A stretch of DNA of 64,000 nucleotides from Trichodelitschia bisporula (GCA_010356995.1 ML996690.1:1086217-1150216); one strand, 5' to 3'; positions 1-10,348 are shown, counted from the first letter of the stretch. Notes: generated from the sequence alone by a model not told the origin. Numbers and translations: made by a program.

Positions 1-59
1 AGGAACCTAGCATGAAGACGGTGGTGGAGACTTTGGATAAGGAGAAGAAGGAGGTTTGA
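1..59 (+). CDS. possible 3' end of a truncated coding region
   Basis: An open frame enters from the left edge and ends with TGA at 57-59, reading ...MKTVVETLDKEKKEV. The charged helical end looks protein-like. Only 18 codons are visible, so neither a family nor the reality of the gene can be established. Confidence 0.2.
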   Translation, partial: EPSMKTVVETLDKEKKEV

Positions 60-740
60 GGTACTGCTTTGGCGCAAGGTATCCGTGAATCTAAATTAGA
101 GATGAAGGCAACACAGGGAGTAGAGGTTTTCCTACCAAGTTACCCAACAGTAGCACTGAAGGTGCCATCACGGTTGATATTCAAAATTTCGGATCAAGGC
201 TTCAAGGTATGCCTTCACCGTGGGATAACCAAGCCATGAGGTCATATGTTTGATGGATTCCACGTCACCCACACATCACAGTCTGTAACCCTTGAAGCAT
301 TTTATTGGAGATCGCAAAGACTGCATTCAGTTAAATATCGAGTACAAAGCACGTCCAGTCATTCCGAGCTGTACCTCTCACCAGGCCGCCACAAGCACCG
401 AACTGTCTCGTACCCTGCATTGTCACACTATTTTTCCCGAGCTACCATCTTGCAGAAGATTGAAATCCGGCAGATGTCGAAAGTTTCTTTGAAAAGATGT
501 CTGAAACATGACTGGGCCAGCCATTGAGCGCAGATCCGTCATAGCTGGCCCATCATCTGAAGAGTACCCACAAACGCCACAGCACCATGGAATTCGGATA
601 TTGTCAACAGACGCCAACTTTATCCTGATCCCAGAGTAGAAATGAATCTTGATCATGCAGCATACGTAATGCTCGTGGCACAGTCAGTCCCAGTTGAACA
701 CGGACGGGGGAGGCACGTACCTTGGCCGATGGAGAGGAAG
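60..740. other. intergenic, no supported gene
   Basis: Only short open frames without splice support or recognisable motifs occur here. The right edge is the 3' flank of the minus-strand gene ending at 741. Confidence 0.5.
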
Positions 741-1963
741 CTAGTTCAGACGCTCGAAGTAGACCCGGTCACCCTCTTTGACCCACTTTCCGAGCATCGA
801 GTTGATGCGGGCGAAGGGATACGAGTTCCACGTGACACGATCAGGCTCAAGAACCCAGAAGTGATCATTGTCCACGGCGCCAACCGGCTTCAACTGGTCA
901 CCAGCCATGTTCTTACGGCGACCGACGCGATGGCCAGCCGCGATGTTGTCCTGGTAAACCTCCGGACGAGTCCGACCCTGCCAAGATAAAGCACCGTTGG
1001 GAAGCCGACCCGGGCCGTAAGGGGGGTAGCCGACGGGATAACCGCCAGGATATCCGCCCGGGTAGCCACCTGGGTAGCTACCAGGGTAGTACGGGGGGGC
1101 GCCAGTGACATAGTCAGTTGGATAGGCCGGAGGGTAGCCAGGGGGATACCCAGAAACGACGGGAGGACCGTAGACAGGAGGCATGGCCCCACCAGGCAGA
1201 TACGGATACTACATATCAATGAGCTTTAAACGCTAAGAAGCACGAAGAGTGAGACCAACCGGTTTGCCCGCGTACTGGGAACCAGGATAACCGGTGATGG
1301 GCGGATCCGGCGTCGCAGTAGTTGCAGCTGAACGGCGAGCCTGGTAAGTGTACGTCTCTGCGCGGTTGTCGAACGGTTGAGGGCCTTCGTTCCACTGGCG
1401 CCGAGGGTATGCCATGATCGGTTGCTGGATGTTTGGGGGCTGACCGATCGACTCGTTAGATCTTTTCTAAAGCGAACGGGGAAAGAGAAGTTTTGTTCAA
1501 GTAGAAGTTGTTGACGAGGAGGAGGAAGGGCCAAGTCTGTGTGGCAAATGGCGGGGCAATTCGCTGCGTGGAAGGCAACTATGCCCTCATGACATAGCGG
1601 TGTCGGCAGAATGGGGAAGTCGCGAGGGGGTATGGGCGGGGTGGATGACAAGGAAGCCACAGTGGTGTGAGGAAAGAGGAAGGCACGTCGGGCGATGATT
1701 AAGAGAGGGCAGTACAGACAATAACTCACGAGGGCAGGGACTAAAGCACCCCCGTACTCGACGCCGCCATAATCGACGAAATGGTCGTTCAAAGGTGCAA
1801 AGCGACCAACGCCGCCATGGTCGACGAAATGACCGTCCAAAGGCGCAAAGCGACCACGAAGGCCCCGGCCCGCCCGACCCGGATAGTGGAGGACTTGTCC
1901 ATCCACAAACATCCCGGCACGGGGCATACGGCCCTCCAGCTCGAACTCCCTGAACCGATGCAT
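741..1963 (-). CDS. Gly/Pro/Tyr-rich conserved fungal protein, three exons
   Basis: My model joins exons 1963-1730, 1439-1260 and 1208-741 into a protein of about 293 residues. The first intron (1729-1440) starts with GTGAGT, and the second (1259-1209) ends in ATGTAG. All joins keep one frame. The N-terminal part carries two 16-residue repeats of the type GRFAPLxxHFVDxGGV. The middle is a PGGYPGGYP-type low-complexity stretch. The last 75 residues are ordinary folded-looking sequence (NDHFWVLEPDRVTWNSYPFA and on to GKWVKEGDRVYFERLN), which is probably the conserved core. I do not recognise the family. The start is uncertain: the ATG at 1963 is the first convenient one in an open frame that extends to 2059, so another exon could lie upstream. 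Confidence 0.6.
1761..1856. repeat. 48-bp tandem duplication inside a coding exon
   Basis: Two adjacent 48-bp copies (1761-1808 and 1809-1856) differ at a handful of bases. On the minus strand each encodes 16 residues of the GRFAPLxxHFVDxGGV type, in frame with the Gly/Pro/Tyr-rich protein. The exact multiple of three supports reading this stretch as coding. Confidence 0.8.
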
Positions 1964-2959
1964 TGCCTTCGCAGGAAAGAGGGTCAGGGTTGGTATTTGG
2001 AGTGGCTGGATGGTGGTTGTTCGGGTTGTGAAAAGGAGAGGGAGAGTGAGAGCGTGCAAAAGTACATGGCTTCGGGTTACAGACCTCGCTTATCGAAAGA
2101 AGAAGGTACGGCCCGTTTCGCACAAGAGCGATGTCCGGAGCAGTGGTCGATAAAGGAAGGTACGGCCCAGCAGCAAACCGCGCAAGTGGTGGTGACGAAA
2201 GCTCCCACTCGTCGTTCCTCCCCTTTCGAGGCTGCCTTGCTCAGCACGGACTATTACCCTCACCAAGACTATACAGTGCGGCATGATGAGGCATTGTCAC
2301 AGACAAACATTGAACATGAACTTAAACGGTTCTTTCCATATGAGCACTTCCAGAATCTCCACGTGCGTCAGAGGTCGGCGGGCCGCAAAGGTGCAAACAC
2401 AAAATACTCCAGTGGTCATCGTTGGCTTCTAAAAGGGCCCACAACACCCGATGCTGCTATTTCTATCTCGAGGTTAGCGATGTCTTCATCAAGTAACCGA
2501 AGCAACTTATGGCATAGGGACGCTGCGTATACGACTGCGGAGTTTCGCGGTCGTGGCAGTTCTCTGCCAAATGCCAGCCGGCCTCCAGATCGAACTCTGC
2601 AAAAAACAGCTGGAGTGCTCTATCGATTTATGGTTGGTTCTTAATATTGTACATCACGCTGCCGAGTTGGCGATGCGCGGTAAAGTAAAGATTTTCTCGT
2701 TATACCGTCCCATGCAGTTGTTCGAAAGAGTTGACGTCGGACTAGAATCTAGCTGGTGGCGGAACGAAATTAACGTCTTGCCTAGGCCGACCGCTGATCC
2801 CGGCTCAGGCCGCTATAACTACCGTAGAGTACTGTACGGGTCACGCATTATGCTTAGCCAAGCGCATTTAGGGATTTAACGAAGTCACTGCTACTGAAGA
2901 CGAACAGACGAACCGCGACAGTTCAATTTCCCTTCCTAATCAAACTAGACAATATTGAT
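1964..2959. other. gap with only an unsupported long plus-strand ORF
   Basis: A plus-strand open frame (1781-2644) covers much of this stretch, but it overlaps the better-supported minus-strand exon and has no recognisable domain. It could hide an upstream exon of the minus-strand gene. Nothing else was seen. Confidence 0.4.
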
Positions 2960-3190
2960 CTATCCATCGACAGGCTCAGCGAAGCCTTGCTGGGGTTCGC
3001 CCTTATCTGGCGAATTGACGCAACGATTGAAAGATCCACTTCGCTCATCATCTCGCTGACGTTGAGGTACTTCCACAGGCAGACATTGAGTGCAGAAGGA
3101 GTGCCTGCACCCAGGGCACTCTAAGGTAGCGAGAAATTTCAGAGTAGAAGGTCCCAAACTGCACCTGCAGCAATACCACACTCTCTCCAT
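2960..3190 (-). CDS. small CCxC zinc-binding protein (copy 1)
   Basis: A 76-residue single-exon ORF begins at the ATG at 3190. Residues 5-40 hold a compact cysteine array: WYCCRCSLG, a 14-residue spacer, then CPGCRHSFCTQC. The Cys-Cys-x-Cys and CxxCxHxFCxxC spacing suggests binding of one or two zinc ions. I recognise the general look of small Pezizomycotina proteins with a W-[YT]-C-C-x-C motif but know no function. The C-terminal 35 residues are polar and probably disordered. A second gene with the same layout lies about 520 bp upstream on the same strand (3714-3971), so the two look like tandem paralogues. The basis is the motif; expression has not been shown. Confidence 0.55.
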   Translation of the reverse strand: MERVWYCCRCSLGPSTLKFLATLECPGCRHSFCTQCLPVEVPQRQRDDERSGSFNRCVNSPDKGEPQQGFAEPVDG

Positions 3191-3713
3191 TGCGAAGGGG
3201 CGTTCTTCAGGGGAGGTGTACCAGGGAATTTCGACCCAAGATGATTGAATTAGTACTGCCTAGGAGTAAGAAACCAGCTACATCGTCCCGAATTTTCACT
3301 CACCAGGCTTTGAAGAGGGTTGCCTTGTATTCTCGCAAGAACATCCACTGGGGCCTTCATGCATGTCCGCACCAACACGCTCAGCTTCCCCGCTCTCAGC
3401 CTCATGGCCCCGGCACGCTTTGCGAGTACTACCGTCCGTGGCAGGTCGGAAGACGCCTTGCAAGGCCTCCTCATTCTGACTTCCTTCAGAAAGCCGACAA
3501 CCTTGAGCTATTTTACCGTACCCTGCTAGTCCACAGCCACCAAGTCCAGATATTCACTCGCAGCAGTGATTCTTTGCCACTTAGAAACCTCACCTACGCA
3601 ATGTTCGGCATCGCACACTCGAAGACAACTCGAAAATGCCGGGATAGAACTATTAAAGTATAGTTGCTCCTTATATCCTTCTTCCTAGCCCTTCCATCCC
3701 CTCAATATTGAAC
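3191..3713. other. spacer between the two CCxC genes
   Basis: It serves as upstream region of copy 1 and 3' flank of copy 2. A plus-strand open frame (3190-3663) has no domain or splice support and was not accepted. Confidence 0.45.
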
Positions 3714-3971
3714 TCAAGTTGATGCGGTGTCAGTGATGACAGGCGTTATTTCACAGTTGCCACAGAATATGTGCTGGCATGTGACGCAACCGGCGTATAA
3801 CCCAGTAGAGTAGAGCGCTCTACAACGACAACAACAGTACACCATAGTAGCCTCCGTTCTTCTATAGCTTCCACCGGAGTTATTCGAAGTACTCGAAGCT
3901 GTGGGAGGTGTTTCGGTTTTTTCTTGACTGGACTGGGATCCAGTCGCGCAGCAACTCCAAGTAGACGTCAT
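3714..3971 (-). CDS. small CCxC zinc-binding protein (copy 2)
   Basis: An 85-residue ORF starts at the ATG at 3971; a shorter start at 3845 would give 43 residues containing all the finger cysteines except the early pair. The N-terminal half is Ser/Thr-rich. The C-terminal half has MVYCCCRCRAL followed 14 residues later by CVTCQHIFCGNC, the same Cys/His layout as the neighbour at 2960-3190. Zinc binding is inferred from the motif. The proteins differ strongly outside the cysteines, so any duplication is old or the shared core is constrained. No function is known to me. Confidence 0.5.
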   Translation of the reverse strand: MTSTWSCCATGSQSSQEKTETPPTASSTSNNSGGSYRRTEATMVYCCCRCRALYSTGLYAGCVTCQHIFCGNCEITPVITDTAST

Positions 3972-4430
3972 TGCGATGACCGAGATCCGCAATTAAATGC
4001 AACCTATTATGTCAGAAGGAATCTCCAACCCAAACCTTACTTACCGCCTGGTGAAAAAGTTGGCTGTTATTCTCTGCACGTCGTCCACCCACGAGCTTAT
4101 AACCTCCCCACCCAGCCCTCAGCTTGCCTACCCTGCTCTCAGCCTGACCACTCTAGACTGCCCAGGCGAAAAGTGCCTTGTTGACGGTAGCCTTGTCATG
4201 TTCCTTGTCCATGATGCATTATGCAACGCCACTGTCCAATTGACACTACAAAGGCTGCACATTGCCAGGCAATTGGCCATGGCCTGGCAGCAAGCCGAAA
4301 CCTCAAAATGCAGGCCATAAATCACTCGAGACACAGGTATTTGAAAAGCCATGATATTGGACACACTAACGAACGCCTTGGATAAACGCAGAGCAGTCAG
4401 GGTATTAAAAGGAACACACAGACGCTAATC
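3972..4430. other. intergenic, no supported gene
   Basis: It is the upstream region of the CCxC gene on one side and of a 44-codon ORF on the other. Only short unsupported frames occur. Confidence 0.45.
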
Positions 4431-4565
4431 ATGTCGGCTCCCACCTGCCCAGACCCAGGAATGTACTTCGAAATTGCCGTCAACGCCGTGGGGAATCCCG
4501 ATAGGTATAACTTCCCATTCGCCTCGCATAATTGGCAAGATTTCAAAGAGATCCACGCCAAGTAA
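4431..4565 (+). CDS. possible 44-residue micro-protein
   Basis: An ATG at 4431 opens 44 codons to TAA at 4563-4565 (MSAPTCPDPGMYFEI to WQDFKEIHAK). The residue mix (Trp, several Phe/Tyr, Pro) is unlike random translation. There is no homologue I recognise, and the ORF lies 68 bp from the 3' end of the convergent degron-protein gene, so it could instead be untranslated sequence. Confidence 0.3.
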   Translation: MSAPTCPDPGMYFEIAVNAVGNPDRYNFPFASHNWQDFKEIHAK

Positions 4566-4633
4566 CGCCGTGTAAAACATGTTAAGACATCCGTCCGCAG
4601 AACGCCCGAGCCCGTGAGGATGACTGAAGCTAT

Positions 4634-5603
4634 CTAGGCGGCCGTGGCCTTCGTGTCGACGGAGGACTCGGTTTCCTGAATAGGCTCCAGGGGGAGAACC
4701 GACTTGCCAAAGATGAGGCGATCGTCTCCCTTGGGGACCTCAACAGAGTTCTCATCGAGACCGTCGGGGTAGAAGCTGGCGGTTTCAAGATCGCCAAGAG
4801 GAGCGCGGTCCTCCACCATGGCTTCGGCAGCGGCGGCCTTGCGGACGACACTCGAAATTCCGGGATGGACTTGACCACAGGAAGTGCCAGCAGGACCATT
4901 GAAGCCAGGGGGGGGGAGGTTTTCCTTGTTCGCCTCAGTGAAAGCATCAGGGGTAGACGTCGAGATCTCAAGGACGGCAGTAGAATGCTCCATAAGATTC
5001 GTAGCTTCTTCCTGGGGAGTATCTTCGTAGATCTCGAAGATCCAAGAGTCCGGGATCGGATCTTTCGTGCCGGTATTCATCTCGACGACTTCTGGCTTGT
5101 CCTTGGCACCACCCAGTGCCGCCTGAAGGCTGAAGGGCGGGATCGAGGACGATTCGTCGCTCAGGACCGAGAACTTGCGAAGTCCAGAATTGCGACGAAC
5201 CTTGGACAGAGCACCGATGCGCTGGTGCTTTGGACGAGCTCCCATGGCGCTCGGACGACCACCCTGCGCGCTAGAGAGTGCCTTGGGCTTAGGCTCGACA
5301 ACCTTGAGGGCTTTCGGAATAATATCGAGGGAACCCTTGGCGCGCTTCGAAGGTGACATGTTCTCGAAATCGGAGACATCTTCGGCGATGCTGATCTCAG
5401 CCAGGCGACGCTTCGGGCTCTGCAACGGGGCCTTGCCGCCTTCGTTGATGTAGATGGCTACAAACTGGAGTGAGAAAGGTGCATTTGAAAAAAATTAAGG
5501 CTTAAAACTTACAGTTCTGGACATTCTTGATGCTGCCAAGCTTCTGGTAACGCTTCAAGGAGACCTCGCCCAGAGGCAAGCGATTGCTAGTGAGGGGGGG
5601 CAT
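4634..5603 (-). CDS. conserved fungal protein with KEN box and D-box (putative APC/C substrate)
   Basis: Two exons (5603-5513 and 5457-4634) join across a 55-nt intron starting GTAAGT and ending TTGTAG, giving 304 residues. The phase works only with the second of two possible acceptors. The N-terminus (MPPLTSNRLPLGEVSLKRYQ) and the peptide QSPKRRLAEI look conserved. A central segment reads WIFEIYEDT, then NLMEHSTAVLEIS. A KEN box sits at residues 208-210 (EANKENLPP), and an RxxL destruction-box-like motif (RAPL) at 248-251. The rest is low-complexity and rich in Ser, Pro and Lys. KEN and D-box motifs are recognised by the anaphase-promoting complex, so cell-cycle-controlled turnover is a reasonable inference, but the molecular role is unknown to me. 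Confidence 0.75.
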
Positions 5604-7458
5604 TATGACGGGTTGCAGAGTGACGAGCTGATTCCAAAAGACGACCGGGAGTTGGCGAAATGATCAAGGGACGATGCGAGGTAAGAAGATGGTGGTGAGT
5701 TCTGAGAGACCACCAGGACGCTGGCAAAGCGCAGAACCAAGCACCACCAAAGTGTGTACTCCTCAGTTGCTAGCACCGAGGACGTGAGTTTGACGTAAGG
5801 GATATTCTCGCCGAAGAGTGGGGAAGGTGAGGGGAGAAGAGAGTGGAGGTTGGAGGTTGAGGAAGGGAAGGGAAGTGAATGGCGATGAGGAGGTCATTCA
5901 ATGCCCCGCGTTCGAGGAACCGAGCTTGGGCCAACACGCGCTGGATAGTCGCGACTTCTCCTCTTCCCACTTCCACTTCCCAGAGGGCGCGGCACGGCAG
6001 CACAGACAGGGAACTGGGCAGTCGCGTTCAACATGCAGCTAATCCCGATATGGACTGACTTGGCACTTCTCGTGCAGCGAGGCTTACCTAAGTGCGAGCA
6101 GACAGGGATGGCGAAGGTGACTTCATTTGCTGTGAGCGCTTCTCGTCTCTCCGTCCCCTCGTCCCCCTCCCACCATCCCTCCCAAGCCCCATCGCTCGAG
6201 TCTCATCGCAAGGTTACGCGAATCCGTCGCGACCGCGCTGCGAGCGTGTTCTGCGGCTGAGCGTGCAGCGGAGCAGAAGTTGGCAGCGCTTCCTCTGGTG
6301 CAGCAGCGCCGGCGCCGCAGCATTGGCGAAACGGCATAAACTACTTCTTTGGCTGCATGACACAATATCTCGGTTCATTATCTCCTCGCCGGCCTCTCCG
6401 CCTCCAATGCTCTCTTCCTTTATTCCCTGAGCGCCTACACTGGACGTATCGGCTGCGGCCGGCGGACTGCGGCCGGCCCGCATAAAGGGACATGCCTGGC
6501 CACCCGGCTTGCTCGCGACGCGCACGCGATTTCGGTCGGGCAGGGCCTGAATTGCTGCGCGTCAGCCGCTCCTCATACAGCTGCGCCGCCGTGTGACTTT
6601 TGAGTTTTCTCGCTGGTGTGACGGGCACGTCTTGCTCGGAACTTTGGTCACGCCAATTGATTAGTTGAAACACTGACCATTTGATATGCAGCTTCGTAAA
6701 GCGAAGGCATTGGCCTTGGGTAACTCGACCTTCATCATTCAACGTCAGAAAAATTCAAACCGGTATGTCCTCGTCCATTGTCTACATGAGTGCTGTGTGA
6801 GTTTCAACGTGCAATCGTCCAAAGTCCATAGCTTGTTCTCCAGCCGTACTGGCAGTAACGCCTCCCAAACATCGTATACCTCGACTGAATCGCCTGAACC
6901 TTGATGAGCTATCCGCCTTTCTCCTGTGGCCTCAGTCTCCAGGTCTCCAGAACTCTCCAGTCGAACCATAGAATTATGTCGCGGAACTTCAGGCTTTTGA
7001 TAGGCTTGGTGCATGCCTTCAGCGGAGTGACCCGGTTCGGCTCAACCAAGACGACCTCGAACAGACCTGGATACCACCCACTCTCCAGCACATAGGACGC
7101 AAACATCTCTCGAACTTCGGTTTCGCGAGCCTTGTGAGATAGACTGTCAGTATGCTCGGCGCTGTGGGAACGCAAAAATCGTCGTGAACCCACGGGAAGC
7201 ACACACGCACACGCGGGCGCTGCGAAAGAAAGACGACGCGGTGGGAGACGGGCATTTTGACGTTACGATACAACTCTATGGACGGCTGTGCTGTTCCAGT
7301 GTATAGACCGAAGCGATTGAGCTCTCTCCGATTCAGTCGACAGTATCCGCCATGGTAATGTGTTGCGAATGCCGATGAAGCACGAGACTAGTGCAAGTGG
7401 CCGCCGCGGTGCTTCTAGAGAACTGGGACTCAGAGCTACGGTATCGACCCGAGATGTT
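5604..7458. other. gene-poor stretch, no intact gene seen
   Basis: The first 400 bp are the promoter side of the degron-protein gene. From about 6000 on there are only short frames. Around 6909-7202, minus-strand translation gives protein-like pieces (SYVLESGWYPGLFEVVLVEP) that may belong to the decayed region next door. Confidence 0.4.
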
Positions 7459-7845
7459 CTAAGGCGAGATGCAAGGTGCCTTGAGCATGGCGCTCGCTCG
7501 GGTCTTGCGCTGTGAGAAGTCCACTAGCATATACTCTGCGATGTTCTGAAGGAGCTTCTTGGGTATCTCCTACGTCACCACGACATGGACCTGAGGGCTC
7601 GCGGATATGCATCTGAACGCTATCTGTTGAAGGGCATAGTCCGTCTCCTCCACAGTGACGGGCTTTCCGCACTTCGGTTCACAATCAAGTTCTTTGACAA
7701 TGCGCTAAGCAATGGTACCGATGTTACAGTTGTCAGGTTGTCGGTAGAGATGAAATCACCACGACGCCACCGGTTTCCACGGATTCGATCAACTTGCAGC
7801 GGGTGCGGAACGAGGTGGATTTAGGGCGGACAGACAGTGATATCT
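7459..7845 (-). pseudogene. decayed coding region of unknown family
   Basis: Minus-strand translation gives protein-like segments that continue one another only across frame changes and stops. Examples are LIESVETGGVVVISS, KPVTVEETDYALQQIAF and KKLLQNIAEYMLVDFSQRK. The hydrophobic/charged patterning is that of a folded protein, so this looks like a gene remnant with several breaks, not chance ORFs. Weaker protein-like pieces lie on both sides (about 6909-7202 and 7900-8151) and may be part of the same remnant. I do not recognise the family and cannot say whether it was a host gene or an element gene. Confidence 0.4.
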
Positions 7846-7910
7846 GGCCAAAGGAACTGCTGTGAGTCCCACAGCAGTTCCTTTGGTTAGGTACCACAGT
7901 ACTCCAGATA
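7841..7910. repeat. short fold-back (inverted repeat)
   Basis: Perfect 17-bp arms CCAAAGGAACTGCTGTG (7848-7864) and its complement (7870-7886) enclose a 5-nt loop. Similarity continues outward for about a dozen more bases with mostly C/T and A/G differences, and an outer TATCTGG/CCAGATA pair frames it (7841-7847 and 7904-7910). It could form a stable hairpin or be the relic of a small palindromic element. Confidence 0.75.
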
Positions 7911-9709
7911 GAGGGTCTCCTCGATATGGCGTGTCCCACAAGTTGCGCCGTTCAAGATCAGGAGGAAGATTGACAACAAATTCGAATCGGAGTGGTATGG
8001 TTCGCAACCATTCCAAAGCCCGCAAATGCCATAGTGACTGGTAGGGACGGAGTGCATAGTAGTTTGAGCTTTGAGGCCGCGATTCTGTGTATGAAAGGGG
8101 TTGCTTGGGCCAAGGGCCACCCGAAAAGATCGTGACAGGCCCCGTCCGCAAAAACGCCTAGCAGAGTGGCTATGACTTCTTCAAGTGAATCCGGGATCCC
8201 TGTGCAGGGGAGTGGAGCACGGTACACGGATCTGGCGGGTGTACGGCCCGATCAACGCCTTCAAAGCCTTTGACTGGCGGAGCTTAGATCTCGGCTGGTC
8301 CCGCGTGATGGCGCGCATTAGCGCGTTTTCCTGCAACTCCGCTCATCGGGGACGGGGTCAGCCTTGTGGGTTGTGTGAAGCGAATGTATCTAGCTGTTGA
8401 GTGAGGGAGCCTCTCATACCCTTTGATTGCCAGGTTCCCATGGATAACGTCACAGGGTCTAAACTGTAGTGTAGCAAGTCGGTGTTTTGAGCTTTTTTGG
8501 TTGAAGTTGGAAGTCGGAAGTCTGAAGTCCGGGAGCTACGAACACTGTGACATCTCCTTCTCCTCCACCGGGCAAGCCCTGGGTGAGGACCAAAATCTTA
8601 GGCAGAGATTTCAGTAATCAATTGATTGATATGTTCGATTATCGTCGTGCCGTGACTTTCCGATCACAACTCCCTGGCGAGATATCGCGGCGAGGGGCGC
8701 GGGGCGCGGGGAACGGTGCGAACACTCCAGCGTAGGGCGCGGGTGAAGGAGGGTATGAACCTTTCTGCGTGCTCGGGCAGCGCGTAAGAAGAGAGACGGG
8801 CAATAAAACAGTTCAAGGGTTGCCTAAAAATATCCTGATCGCCCCTGCCGCAAGTATGACTGGCCATGGCGACTACGAATTATTTGCATTGCTCTTGAGC
8901 CCTTGCGGTTTAAACAGAGCTCAGTAAATCTTGATTTGACCCTCGAGATCTTCAGTGGACCCTGATAGCCCCAACCCTGCCCCGCAATCCAGACCCGTCT
9001 CGCCAGGGTCCCGCCCCACAAAAACACCACTCACCTGGGTCTATCGTGAACCTAGAACAAGCTTCGGCTTCGCAATTCTCCGGGCTCGCCAAGTTTCCCC
9101 ACTCTCCGTCCGCTGCAAGTATACAGGCAGGCCCTCTCCCTCTCCCTCTTCTCTCCCCACCGCGCTAATTTTTTTATAGTGGCTGTTTCGGTACCAGCAC
9201 TATATTGGCGGTAGCAACAGTACTTCGTTGCTTCAGTAAGACAAGTAAATCCTCTCCTCATTTGCATGCGTCCCAAGCTGAGTCTTTTACAGTATTTGGC
9301 CACTTGCTCGAGAAGCCAGGCCTTCGACAAGCCCTGAGCCCTCGCCATGTAGAACGAGGGCGTCTGTGTATGGACTCGCATGCACTCCGCGGAGACGGGA
9401 TATGTCTCCGTAACAGCTCATCAACTGGGCGAACCGGTACGCTCGATCAGCCGCGTTTCATTCGACGATTCGTCGGTGTTGCGGAGCCAGGTCTTGGGGA
9501 GCCGGCCGCACTGGCGGGTGAGTAAAGAGGTAATTCCCTGGTGGGCGAGCAGGTTTTGAACCGGGTCTCTTTCCCATAATACCTTAACTTCCAGGGCATA
9601 TGGCGTATTCCCTCGGTATCAGGCGGCTTTCCCCGGAGACGTGCGGCTCGACACCGTACGCCAATGGCGGGTTATGCTGGTCGGCTGGTGCTCGTCAGAA
9701 CATACAAGC
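7911..9709. other. gene-poor stretch; possible 5' exon of the next gene near its end
   Basis: No coding region is supported between 8152 and about 9500. At 9519-9594 a GTGAGT donor and a CTTAAC...TTCCAG acceptor suggest an intron that would join an upstream exon to the ORF at 9641-10348, but I could not fix the upstream frame. Confidence 0.4.
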
Positions 9710-10348
9710 ATGACTATATTACAATTACAACCAACTAGTGGATGGGAGAGCGAGGCAGGTGTGAGGGTAGGTCAAGTACTGGCTAACGATGTAGAGCCGG
9801 TGGAGATGAGAAGAGGAGTCAGAGAATGCTGCAGGCCAAGGGACACTCGGTACGTACTGCAACCTATGCCCATCCTTTGGGAGGCCCCGGAGGAGGAGGC
9901 CCAAGCAGAAAGCTACGATGAAATCTACAGGTACGAGAAGAGCCTCGGCCCCGACGTGTACGAGCTTGAGAGCGACGCGTTCTTTCTGGCCTGGGACCGG
10001 TGGGACCGATTCGAAGAACGCGACAAACAGGTGAAGGAGAACTGGAAGCGGCGGGTGTGGGAACAGAACGAAGATGGACTTGACAGGCATGAGTTGGGAT
10101 ACGACTACATCGGACGCATGGCGGATCGATTCGAATTTACAGAAAGTGTGATCGATGCGATAGAGAGGACTGACTGGTACGCCAACTTTAAAGAAGCGTG
10201 GCAAGAAATGGAGGAGAAGGCCATTGAAGAGGAGGCTAGGCGTATGTTCAGGATGAAAGCGCGCATAGGGAAGGGTGTCAAGCGCAAGCGGAGCGCAAGC
10301 CTTGGGGAGGAGGTGAAGCGCTTGCGGAGCTGGGGTCATTTAATGTGA
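9710..10348 (+). CDS. unknown Trp/Glu/Arg-rich protein
   Basis: The open frame runs from 9641 (GTG) with the first ATG at 9710, giving 212 residues from that ATG. The last 150 residues are convincing: acidic and aromatic helices such as FFLAWDRWDRFEERDKQVK and the stretch from YANFKEAWQEMEEKAIEEEA, then a basic end with KRKRSAS. This pattern of amphipathic charged helices and a possible nuclear-localisation cluster belongs to no family I know. The N-terminal 60 residues look poor and contain intron-like signals (GGCTAACGATGTAG at about 9780-9794), so the true 5' structure probably differs and may include an upstream exon. Confidence 0.5.
   Translation: MTILQLQPTSGWESEAGVRVGQVLANDVEPVEMRRGVRECCRPRDTRYVLQPMPILWEAPEEEAQAESYDEIYRYEKSLGPDVYELESDAFFLAWDRWDRFEERDKQVKENWKRRVWEQNEDGLDRHELGYDYIGRMADRFEFTESVIDAIERTDWYANFKEAWQEMEEKAIEEEARRMFRMKARIGKGVKRKRSASLGEEVKRLRSWGHLM

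Noticed and set aside
642-989. plus-strand open frame
   Set aside because: Antisense to the last exon of the GYP-rich protein; no motif.
1781-2644. 864-bp plus-strand open frame
   Set aside because: It overlaps the minus-strand exon with its in-frame 48-bp repeat, has no domain, and its residues look like antisense translation.
3190-3663. 157-codon plus-strand frame
   Set aside because: No recognisable features; lies between the two CCxC genes and begins inside one of them on the other strand.
9541-9610. tRNA-like GGTTCAAAACC on the minus strand
   Set aside because: The flanking bases do not pair into a T-arm and no acceptor or anticodon stem can be drawn.
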